The notes under the pieces were generated by a model. That model did no database searches, had not been told where the DNA came from, and saw only the letters and a program-made list of their open reading frames with translations. The translations under genes were made by a program, and so were the position numbers. 64,000 bases of DNA from Eupeodes corollae. Its lineage: Eukaryota > Arthropoda > Insecta > Diptera > Syrphidae. Below are positions 12,960 through 23,130 of this stretch, piece after piece (position 1 is the first letter of the stretch; every line of letters begins with the position of its first letter). Location of the stretch: contig NC_079148.1 of NCBI RefSeq assembly GCF_945859685.1, forward strand, positions 46,635,946 through 46,699,945, in the 5' to 3' direction.

Positions 12960-13085
12960 CGAATTTTCTTTTCGGGTTGAGGAACGAATCCCGAAAATCG
13001 TAATCTTGAAAAACTAAAATCCCGAAAAACCAAAGTCCCGGAAAGCCAAAATTCCAAAGTCTAAAAAAATAATACAAGATGAAAA
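12960..13085. repeat. Short degenerate CCCGAAAA-type tandem repeats
   Basis: Imperfect units of about 15-17 bases built on CCCGAAAAnCnAAAGT recur between 12990 and 13060. A related stretch (GGAATTTTGGCTTTTCGG) occurs at about 17640, on the other strand. Confidence 0.4.
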
Positions 13086-13256
13086 ATTTGCGCAAATTAT
13101 TATCTTTCGGGATTCCTTTTTTTGTGTTATTGTATTTGTAATAATGCTCATTTTTGGAACAAAGATTGCATATTATTTGTTATATAAATAGTAAATTAAG
13201 TTGCTTTCTTAGTAAAAATGATTTTAATACAAGTTAATATATGAGAATATTACAAT

Positions 13257-14653
13257 CAGCCCCGTCAAGAGGGGGAAAAGAGAAGGGGACCCCCCCAGGG
13301 GCCCAGGGTTTTCTAGGGCCTCGTAAAATTTAAAGCAATGCGGAGTGTTTTTTTTTCAATATACTTTATATTCATCATCAACATAGCCATTCCCACTAAT
13401 TTTTAGGGACCCACAAATTTAAAATCATTCATGCTTTCGCAATTGGGCCCCAGTTTGCATGTTATCTAACAATCTATATCTGAACTATTGAAAGAAACTT
13501 AAAATTAATTGTTTCGCTTTTCTTTTTTAATTTAACGTAAATTTCAAATTTATATTATTTTGAAAATTTTTAACGTTAAATAAGGGGCTCGGCAAGTTAA
13601 CACAAAAAACAAATATTTATTGCGGTTTCTGTTTTTCTAAAGTTTCTTTTCTTCTATTTTTGTTTCTGCTGGGAATGAAATTTTTGATTCGGTTTCGGGG
13701 GACCGGAAAATCCCACGCAAACGCTTTTAAGTTGTGGTTTCCGTAATATTAATTAATTTATATTTTGTGTGGAGTCGACTCAGCGGAATTTTGTACTACC
13801 GCAATCACATTTGTGTGTGGTGTTAAAAAGTGTTTCAACTTGTTTAGCAGCAGTGCCCAAAGTTGGTAAAATATGTTTTCGGATCCTTCACAAACTTCCC
13901 GATACAAGATGGTCAGCTGAAATTGAGGCAATGAAACCATTTGCATCATCTAAAAACCTTAGAACATCATCAGAAGTCTTAAGTGATATAAATTTAACTG
14001 CTGAAGTTTGAAGAGATGTAAATGGCGTTTCAAAATACATGCACAAATTTCAATGCGTCCTGATGTCTTCGATTTGGTGCAAAGCTCCTAGCGCTATAAA
14101 TGAAAGAAGTATCATTCTTTGAGTCAGAAACATAACTATTGACGTTGAAATTCGAAATTCGAAATCACGACAGCTCGTTCTCCGATTTCAACATTATTCG
14201 AAAGGGATGGGATCAAATTGTATCTGAATGGCTGGGTTTAATCTCAGACAGATAGGGTATCCGGATACCTTTTTTGTTAGTGTTGTACGTGTAAAATAAC
14301 AGCTGAACAAAAACAGCTTATATGTCAAAAAATGAATCCAAAGGTATCCAAGAATGTTTGGGGTATATAGGTATCTCACAGAACAGCTGATTCAATAAAT
14401 GATTCAATTTCAAGAAACTTGAAAATTGATTTCAGCTTTTTGTATATGTTGGTTAACAAAAAGATACAAAATGTTAGTTGAAGTTGTATTTGAGGAACAC
14501 TGTGAAAATACTTTAATATAAAGAAAAACAGTAAATAGTATTTAATGTAAACCTTTTAAAATACATTGGTTTTCTTTAAGAAAAAATTTTAAATACTTTC
14601 CGGGGGCCCGAGATCTTTCCATCCCGAGCCCGGAATACCTCTCGACGACCCTG
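13257..14653 (+). mobile_element. hAT transposon with perfect 8-bp target duplication
   Basis: The element is flanked by ATTACAAT at 13249-13256 and again at 14654-14661. That is an exact 8-bp target duplication, diagnostic of hAT. The ends are imperfect inverted repeats: CAGCCCCGTCAAGAGG on the left, and on the right the complement reads CAGGGTCGTCGAGAGG. Inside, broken frames match the ZMYM1-like hAT transposase (HKLPDTRWSAEIEAMKPFA, SDINLTAEV, VSKYMHKFQCVLMSSIW, APSAINERSIIL, GWDQIVSEWLG-like). The N-terminal zinc finger region and the C-terminal dimerisation region are missing. It is dead, about 1.4 kb long. Confidence 0.88.
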
Positions 14654-14661
14654 ATTACAAT

Positions 14662-15414
14662 GGTTAAGCACAAACACCATATTTTTTCATCGCGTTTGTA
14701 TATTCCTTTTACATCATTGATCTGTTAGAAATTTCATTCCAGTATTCACCCATTTCAGTTTTCTTCCAGGCACATTTCGTCGCTTTAATCCAGAACTAGC
14801 CTAAGTCCAAAATTTCGAATTTAAGTTTTTTTTAATGAGAAGAAAGCCAGTTGCATTCTACGCGTGCCTGTGTGATGATCGTGTTCATACGTGCAGTCGT
14901 TCGCTCACAGTTTTAATTGTACGATATAAGCCTACATATGTCCTAAGCCTTTTTTTACTGTGCAGAACTAATCTATGTCCACTTTATGGACTTGGGTTTT
15001 TTGAGCTTTAAAAAAATTATAGCCTAAGTCTACAGTAAGGACTAAGGACACAGTTTAGTATTGCACAAAGAAAATTAATAATGTGTCTTCCTTTTTGCAT
15101 TATATTTGTAGTGACTTAGGATAGTTGTCCCAGTTCGTGAAGTGTTAAGGTTAAGTTCGTTAATTTTAATAAGATGTTTAACAGCATGTCAAGATCCTAA
15201 AAGATGCTTAGCCTCGTCTTAAAACGACGGGGTGATACAGGTTTGTATTATTTGAAATAAAATAAGTGTGTAATTTATTCTTTATAACGTACGAGTATTT
15301 TGTGTAAAAAAAATATTTTAAAAATATAAAACAACTTTTTACAAGTATAGAATACAAATTTTAATCTATTTATTATAACTTGTCTTAAATATATTAAAAC
15401 ATTCTTTTGAAGTA
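14662..15414. other. Spacer; nothing recognised
   Basis: AT-rich DNA between the hAT element and the broken cysteine-rich protein gene. I see no open frame, RNA gene or terminal repeat. Confidence 0.4.
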
Positions 15415-17193
15415 ATGACGGAACCAGAACCATTAGTACAAGTTACAGAAGAATCTGCAATAGATGAGCTCAGTTCTGGAAACCAACATGAACATGGTAC
15501 AATAATTGAAATGGTATAATTTTATTTTAAGTTTAAAAAAAATTCTTATTTTGTAAATACTGACGAGGGCGACGCTCTTGAAACAGATGATGGTTCTGAT
15601 TATTGCCCTTCGAATAGTTTTTCCTCATCTAATAATAATGACAATGATGCAAGCGAACATAATCCAACAAACAATGAAAACAACTCAGTTAGCATTTCTA
15701 GTGAAGACTTCACAAGCCATCAACATACCACGAATGAGGAAAACGCAGTTCAAAACTCCAGAGAAGTAGGAGACGTCATAGTTCCAGGTGAGTCAAATTC
15801 TACGGTTTCGAGAAAGCGCGTTCGCAAAGAGGCGGAATGGACTCGAAACAAACGAAAAGCTTTGAGAAACAGTGGGCAAAAATGCGTTAATTTTAAAAAC
15901 GAAATAGTTTGCGAACGAAAAATGAATCCCCCCTGCAGTGAAAAATGTAGGCTGAAATGCCAACTTAAAATCGAAGAAGCTTGTAGACAACAGATTTTCG
16001 ATGAATTTTGGAAAATGGGAGATATAAATCGGCAGAGAGATTATATTTCAAAATACGTTGACGTTCAGCAAAAAAAAAAGAGAACGGGTAAGGCCAACGA
16101 CTACAGGTAATAAAGAAAACTTCGAAAGTAGAAGAAATCTCTCGTATTATTACTATATGCCAACGCTACAGACTGATCAAAAAATTAAAGTGTGCCAAAC
16201 ATTTTTTATAAATATACTATCTATAAGCCATCAAATGGTTAAAACTGTGGTAAATAAAACTTTTAAAAATGGAATCACTGTAGTAGATGAGACAAGCGCG
16301 GACGCGTAAATCTGAACTCTCGTCTTCCGAGTTCCGTAAAAAAGCATTCAAAGAGTAGAAAGCCATTACTGCAGATCCAACACACAAAGAGAGTATTTGC
16401 CAACTGGACTGAATATAACAAAACTGCATGAAATGTACAAAAAGAAAACAAACGTCCGTCAAAAGGCATCCTTATCCATGTATCGCCAAATTTGTATGAA
16501 TGTGTTTAATTTATCATTCCATGTACCCAGAAAAGACCAATTCGATCTGTGCAACAAATTTAAAAACTAACATGACGAAGAAAAAGAAAGTATGGACGAA
16601 ATTATGACGAATCATCTTAAAGCTAAAGAACTGGCAAGAAACGAGAAAAACAAAGATAATCTCCGATCTGAAAGTTTTCCTGATTTCTGCGTTGCTCCTT
16701 TTGACCTGCAAAAAGCACTTCTGTCGCCAAAATCTGAAATCTCACAGTTTTATTACAGACGCAAACTGTCTACTTATAATCTAACTGTTTATAACATTGG
16801 TTCCCGTCAAGGTTTTTGCTTTATGTGGCATGAAGGATGAAGCTATAGCATCGAGCTTGTGAAATAGGAAGCTGTGTGCTCTCTTTCATAGAAACCAAAG
16901 TTGCTGAAGGGAAAAAAGTTTTAGTTTTTATTCCGACAACTGCAGCGGACAAAATCGAAACCGGTTCTTGTTTTGTTTGTACCTGCATTGCACAGCCAAA
17001 TACAAGATAGAAATAGGGCACAGTTTGCTAGAGCCTGGTCACACACAAAACGAAGGCGACTCGATGCATAGTGTGATCGAAAGAGCCACCAAAAATATTC
17101 CAATTTACTTTCCGGACCAGTGATATAATGTTGCGCGAACTGCTTGCAAGACTTAGCCTTATATAGTTAAAGAAATTGAGTTAGAAAAGTAAA
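15415..17193 (+). pseudogene. Broken copy of a cysteine-rich multi-copy insect protein family (DUF7869-like)
   Basis: An ATG at 15415 opens a frame (MTEPEPLVQVTEESAIDELS); a possible small intron follows, then an acidic, Ser/Asn-rich linker. A basic block (SRKRVRKEAEWTRNKRKALR) leads into a cysteine cluster (CVNF, CERKMNPPCSEKCRLKCQ, EEACRQQIFDEFWKMGDI). Further pieces in shifting frames read SYYYYMPTLQTDQKIKVCQ, FINILSISHQMVKTVVNKTF, MYRQICMNVFNLSFHVPRK, NEKNKDNLRSESF, LEPGHTQNEGDSMHSVIER and, near the end, a PYIVKEIELEK-like tail. From memory this order matches insect proteins annotated with a DUF7869 domain that occur in many copies per genome and look transposon-derived. At least four frameshifts or stops break it. 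Function of the family is not known to me. Confidence 0.7.
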
Positions 17194-18233
17194 ATTTCAC
17201 ATATTGTTTATTTTTGGTAAAAATTTCCAGAGAAGCTTCTAGTTTTCCACAATATTAGCTAAATCAGCAAAATATTTAAATGAAATTTTCTTGATGTATG
17301 AGCTTTAAGTAAATTTTGTTCGAATATTTTTGTAAGATAAAGAATGAGTACTAAAAAAATTGTTTAAAATACATTTTAACATTGGAGTATTTTTATGTAT
17401 AAGAATACAAATTATAACTAAGATAAGTATATGTTGACAAAATTTTTATTTTTGGTGTCAAAAGTGCATAGTAACCAAAGCATTATGGAAAAGGGAGGAT
17501 GATACATTTCTAAGATGATACAGTAGTTTGGCTGGAAAATTTACAACTCTGTATAAAATGTTGTATTTTATTTGTTATTATAGTCCCATTTGCTAAAAAA
17601 GCAAGCATTTTTAGTCATTCGGAAATTTGAATTTTTGGAATTTTGGCTTTTCGGTATTGTGTCCGTCTCCCTTTATTTTCTTTAATACAAAATTTTATTG
17701 ACCATGTGATCCTGAGCTCACAACCTATAACTTGCATGCAATAATGATTGAAATAAGTTAAGGATAGGTCAAGTCTTTTCCGTTGCTTTCGGCAGTGGTA
17801 ATAGAAAGGTCAAGCCAAGCTTTTCAACAATTAAAAATTACAAGTTTTGTTTGAGAAATTCTAATGCTTTAGTTTTAGTTTTTAGGTGAAGTGCCCTCGC
17901 AAGTATTGATAATAAGTAATTTCTTGTTAATTAAATAAATGTTAAAAATAAATTATAGCTTTGTATCCAATTGATGCAAGGATTATTTTGATCAGTTTAA
18001 TGACAATTTGAAAAAGTTGCAGTAATGTGAATCCCTCTAAAATTCGAAAACACCTTATTTTAATAAGTTTTCATAGTCGAAGGATAATCTAATAATAAAT
18101 TAAGTCTATAAAGTAAGGAAACCATTTTTTTCAATAACCAAATCCTTTCAAATCTTCCTTTCAGACCAAAAAATGTCTGTACAATGTATTCTATCGTACT
18201 TTGGTCCCTTCTTTCCCAGGTCATCGATGATTA
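17194..18233. other. Spacer; nothing recognised
   Basis: AT-rich, no convincing open frame. A stretch at 17640-17680 echoes the CCCGAAAA-type repeats seen near 13000. Confidence 0.4.
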
Positions 18234-18600
18234 TTTATCAAATGCTTTTTAATGACTGGCAGCATGGCTTTTGTAGCAATATGTCCACTGGTGATCTGAT
18301 GGTTTATCTCACCAAACAGTGAAACACATTCCTACATCGTTTTGGAGAAAGTAAGAATATTGCACTTTTTCTTCTTTGGATTAGAAATTACTTTCGGACC
18401 TTTTAATACCAGTAGACTGAGAAACAGAACATAAATGCTGGTGTGCCCCAGGGCTCTGTTCTTTCTTCGACACTCTTTTTAATTTGTATTAATGATCTTC
18501 TTTCTAAAATTTCTAATCCACTTACGCGCTTTCCTGATGATAGTGCCCTCAGTTTTTATATTCGTTTTAATTTATGTTAATGATATTCATAACATGAGTT
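18234..18600 (+). pseudogene. Non-LTR reverse transcriptase fragment
   Basis: Broken frames read NDWQHGFCSNMSTGDLMVYL, HRFGESKNIALF, then NAGVPQGSVLSSTLFLICIN and LTRFPDDSALS, which are reverse transcriptase motifs up to the catalytic box (here FPDDS instead of FADDT). The copy lacks both ends. It may belong to the same family as the outer relic in PGAP1 intron 7. Confidence 0.7.
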
Positions 18601-18738
18601 TAAGAATAATTCGGCAAGAGCAGATTAATTGTGGCTGGAAGAAAAACGCTGATTTTGAGAAACAAATCATATGCAACTTACAAAAATACCTAACAAATTA
18701 AAGTCAATTAAAAAGCACTTCAGACATAAATTTAAAAT

Positions 18739-18750
18739 ATTTATTTATTT
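18739..18750 (-). terminator. Poly(A) signals of the MADF-BESS gene
   Basis: On the minus strand two overlapping AATAAA signals lie directly after the TAG stop at 18751. Such a short 3' UTR is compatible with a compact fly gene, though other signals may be used. Confidence 0.5.
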
Positions 18751-19738
18751 CTATGTAAAAAGCAAATTCATTATTTCTCTTTTAACAGCTTTCTTTTTGT
18801 CAGTCTGCATTTGACGCAACGTTGCTGTTACTAATTCCCCAAAAATAGTATCTTCACACCTCAAGTTGTCCGTTTTTGGACTGGATATCGGTTTGTCTAC
18901 ACTATTTGGAAGTGTTTCTTTTGAATTTGTGGTTGAAGAGATGTTTTCTGTTTTACAAATTTTGTCTAGCTCTGGGACTTTTTCTTCCGGTTTAACTTTA
19001 ACCTTATTATATTTTACGTCATCTTTCAAGACAGTATTCTGTTCATCTTTCGTATCTGTAGGTGTCTTTGACGCTGGTTCCGCACACTTTGCAGTCGAAG
19101 CTGGAACTTCTATAAACAATTCTACTTGTTGTTGCTTATCTTCATTTCTTGAAGATCCTTCATCTTCTTCCATGGGCTTAGAAGTATTCGAGTACTCATC
19201 CACATAAATCGGTTCTACATATACATTTTGATTGACTTCTTCTGAAGAACCAAACGGAATTTGAGCCAATTCCCTGTGACTTTCGTCGTCCAATTCTAGT
19301 TCAATGAATTCTGAAGTAGAGTCATCATCACTAGCAGCTTCAAGGTCTCTTATTGTTATATTAAACTCTGGCTCGGAGCTGTACTGATTGTTTTCCTTAG
19401 AATATTTTTCAAAAGCTTCAAGGTTTATGTGATTCGAAAGAAAGGACATTTCAGTTAGATACTTGAATGTAGTGCGGTTTCCTTTCAAAACAGAAGAGTA
19501 TTCTGTCATGAATCTACTTCGTAATAGATGCCACCGGCTTTTAACAAAGCTAACTGCAAAAAATAAACATGAATGAAGCAATAAATTTGATAATAAAGAG
19601 TTGGTTTTCAATACCATCAGTTTTAAGAATATCAGCCACTTCCTTCCATTGATGAGCTCGTCCAGGAAAATCATTGCATCTGGTGTAGAGTATTGGCCTC
19701 CTTTGGACAAGTTCGATGATACTTAAATTTGTATCCAT
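18751..19738 (-). CDS. MADF-BESS domain protein (Adf-1-like transcription factor)
   Basis: Two coding exons: 19738-19615 and 19553-18751, joined over a 61-bp GT-AG intron with a codon split after its first base; 308 residues. The N-terminal MADF domain (about residues 3-90) is seen as LSIIELVQRRPILYTRC, HQWKEVADIL, then VSFVKSRWHLLRSRF after the splice and MSFLSNHI at its end. The middle is acidic and Glu/Ser/Thr-rich, probably disordered. The last 35 residues (DTIFGELVTATLRQMQTDKK and on) form a BESS motif, used for protein interaction. Known Drosophila relatives are sequence-specific DNA-binding regulators in the nucleus; the target here is unknown. An in-frame ATG five codons upstream (19753) could also start translation. 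No neighbour shares its function. I cannot say which MADF-BESS paralogue it is. Confidence 0.88.
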
Positions 19739-19753
19739 TTGTGTTATGTTCAA

Positions 19754-21741
19754 ATTTATTTAATTTCATGGAAATTATAAAAAACTTTATAGTTTAAATG
19801 TTAAATCAAACACAAACATTTGTAAACAATGAATCTTGATGTTTGTTATATTTTTTTAAACGGGAAGCTGTCAGTGAGAAAAGTCAAAATAAAAATATCA
19901 GAAATAAAACGAGAATAGCACACAACGGGCTCAAATGGAAATAGAAAACTTAAGGGTGAGTGCTAACCGCTGTTTGAATTTTCAAAAAATTGTTTTTAGA
20001 TTTAAAAGCGATTATGAAATTAAAATGTGTATACTTTGTTAACAAAAGACTACTTTATTTAGACCCGAAAATTTGCTAAGGGTTATTTTTAAGTTTTTCT
20101 GTGATGAATGAACCGATTGAAATAAGCATCAAATTTTGTATTTAATTTATTCGAGACATAATCTTTCCACTAAAGGCCTTCTATTTTGTGTGTGTACCCA
20201 CCTGACAGTTCTGCTTTTAAAGATCAACTCTTGTCTTAAATGAGCACAAAATTTGTAAATATGTACATACATTTTACGTTAAGGGGTTAGTAGCCATAAT
20301 TTACAGAAAATGGCCAAGAATGTTTCCCTGGGGAACACCAGAGTGAGCAACAAAATATTCTGAAAAACAATTTATAAATTTTACTTGGTTAGAGAAAAAT
20401 GGTGGAAAACGAAGAGCATTGTATATATATTTTCTATAGTACTCCTATGGGACGAACATTTTTATTTCATCTCCATGCCGTTTATGGCACTGCGTGTATC
20501 AAAATGCTTGGTAGGAAATCAAGAATGAGGAGAAAATTACTAAAGAAAGAATGAGAACAGTATATTTGTTTAGGTTTCATAGGTATTAATATGTTCGAGG
20601 GAGATAGCCAAAATACAAATTTCAAACCAAAAAAGAATAATATTTGTTTACATTTTTTTTTTGCTTTCACATGTGAATGTAGAGGAGATGTGCATATGTA
20701 TTCATATGCTTTTAGGTATGTATACTTTAATGTTGTAGGTATTTTGAATTTAAAAATTGTCGTTAGATTTTCAATTTTTGTTAAAAATGAAATGTTGCCA
20801 TATTTTGCATATACCAATACATATTTTTGTAGCTATGTAAACAATAACGTTGTAGGTATTTTGAAATTAAAAATTCTCATTTCATTTTAAATTTTCAATT
20901 TTTTTGAAAAATGAAATGTTGCCATGTTTGGCATATGATGCATTGAAGATTTTAATATATTCAGTTATTTTGGTGTTGTTATTCTTGCGTATTATTTGTT
21001 ATTTGTACGCATAAAGTATAAATACAATCAAAATTAAAATGTATTCAAAACTAGGTCGATTTTTGTTTTTTAACGGCTAAATAGGGTGTACTGAATGGAA
21101 TTTTAAATTTTTATATAAAAACATACAAATAAATAAATACAATATAATATAAAACTAGGTTGAAAAATTAACCTTACAGGTATCAATGCCTTAATTGGAA
21201 AGATATAAGTTAATATATAAGGTATCGTGATTTTGACAGAATGGAAGTGTTTCTTGTGTGGAGATATCATTATGATAACATTAATTGCTTCTATGGAACT
21301 CTTCGATTCATATAGTTCAGAATATTTCTTTTCTTGTACAAACATACTTGTTAGTGCATTGTATGCCGAGTTTGCACCTTGTTTCAAGAGTTTTTTTTCG
21401 GCGGGCATTTAATTAGCATGTCTAGGAATTAAGCAACAAAAACTTCTCAAAAATGGATATCTTATCAGAACAAATGGCCCATTTGACTCTAGTATATGAG
21501 ATCTTACTAAAGAATTCGTAGATAGCTTGAGGTTTATCTGCAAGTACTGACGAAATCAAAATTATTACCAAAAAGCTAATCAAGAAAAAAAAAATCCTTT
21601 TGAAAACAAAAAAGTCGCTTTTAAAGTGAAGGGAGATTTTGTACCTGTTATCTTTTTGGCAACACTGGTTTAAACAGCTGACGCACGTTTCGTGTTTTGT
21701 TTCACTGTCAAACATCTTCAGTCTTGGTCTATAATTTCACC
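19754..21741. other. Spacer upstream of the MADF-BESS gene
   Basis: Probably holds the MADF-BESS promoter in its first few hundred bases. On the minus strand near 20300-20345 a short SGVPQGNILG-like stretch may be a tiny reverse transcriptase scrap. An ATG at about 19936 reads MEIENLR and runs into GGTGAGT, a possible first exon on the plus strand with no partner exon found. Two minus-strand frames (21103-21408 and 21422-21715) show no family I know. Confidence 0.35.
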
Positions 21742-21905
21742 ATGAATCGTCTTACAAACGAACAACGCTTGCAATTTATTGAATTAAAATATTGAAAATT
21801 GGACTAAGTGAATGGACCCCTTGAGGCGCGGTCAAGTTCAACAACTGCATGAAATAATCTTCAAAAATTAAATTATATCGACCGTACTATCTATTCAAAT
21901 AAAGA
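21742..21905 (+). pseudogene. Internally deleted mariner-like transposase scrap
   Basis: The frame starts MNRLTNEQRLQFIELKY. This matches the N-terminal helix-turn-helix of mariner-type transposases commonly seen in insects (pattern RLTNEQRLQI). The matching C-terminal sequence appears almost at once, so most of the catalytic domain is gone. Low complexity follows. Confidence 0.45.
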
Positions 21906-22306
21906 TTCCATGCATTTTCCGAATTGTATGTGTTTGTTTTTAACTTTCATATAACTTTTAAAAATTCACCCTTTATAAATATATACATATACATATAAAA
22001 CGGCCAAACTAAAGGAATTACATGAAACCACATTTTTGGTATAAAAAAGATAAAATATAATTTTTTTGATTTAAGAGTCATATCAAAAATAAAGACAGTT
22101 ATCAGAAACACCCTATTGAGTTGAAAAACAAATATATTACAAAATATATTATATTAACTACCTACCGCAAAAAATACTCTTGCTGTACTTTTTTGCTGCG
22201 TTATTGTTTCTCTAATAAATACCTCGTCTATTTCTTGTCAAAGCATAACCGTAAAAACTTTCCTCTTCAAGTATAATATGCATACACACATATAATGTCA
22301 AAACGT

Positions 22307-22508
22307 TGTTGCTATTATCTCCCTTGATCTCCTACTACATTTGCATATGTTCTTCTCTATTTTCTATTCTTTAATTATTGTTGAATTTTCCCTCATTCTC
22401 AACTATTGAGGGGTATAAAAAAGGGATCAAATTCAACCATCTCCAAGCCTCTCAGATGTCGCTTCGATTGTTCCTCTTCATTAGAGTACTATAGTAAATA
22501 TATATACA
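22307..22508 (+). promoter_or_regulatory. Core-promoter-like block, possible solo LTR
   Basis: A TATAAAA at about 22417 is followed some 36 bases later by TCAGA, close to the TATA-initiator spacing of fly promoters. The block starts TGTTGC and ends ATACA, as an LTR could. I find no target duplication, no second LTR and no coding sequence downstream, so promoter of an unseen transcript and chance are alternatives. Confidence 0.3.
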
Positions 22509-23130
22509 ATGTCTTCATCACAAATCCATGTTTCTTTCCGCAAATGTGATTTTTAATAGAAAAAAGCTGCACTCTCCCAAACAACTTCTTTAAAAATTTC
22601 AGGAATGCAAGAACGTTTCGCAATGAGTCTGTAGTTTGTGACTTCGTAGGCCGTACATGGATATGACTTCAGCTAGTTTGTAAAGATGAGTGTAAATTAT
22701 GAACATATAATTTATCACCTACTTCAGTGCTTTTAGTTAGGCATGTCTTTAGATTTCTAAAAAGTTCGATATAGACAGTTTTTAGCGATACCGTGCTAAG
22801 CTCGACAATAAAAACTTGACATAAAGTCCTCCATTTCATCCCTGTACGCATGTTTTGTTTTAACTTCATTCCATTTGAATTTATTTCAAAACAGCTGTTT
22901 TCGAATTTCGAAGTTGAATAATCCCATATCAAAACACAGAAAAAAAAAACTAAATTTTTGTTTTGGCTTTTGGATTTGGGTTTGGTTATTTATTGGTTTT
23001 GGTCTCATATTTGTGAAGCTCTTGAAATATTTCTAAATTTAAATTCAAAGTGAATGGTACTTCTTTTTTGGGCACGGTGCAATCTAAAGATTTGTATTTG
23101 TTATTATTGAAATTATAAATAATAGCAAAA

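Noticed and set aside
21103..21715. Two adjacent minus-strand frames as a spliced gene
   Set aside because: The plausible splice joins give an immediate stop, and no family is recognised; kept only as a mention in the spacer.
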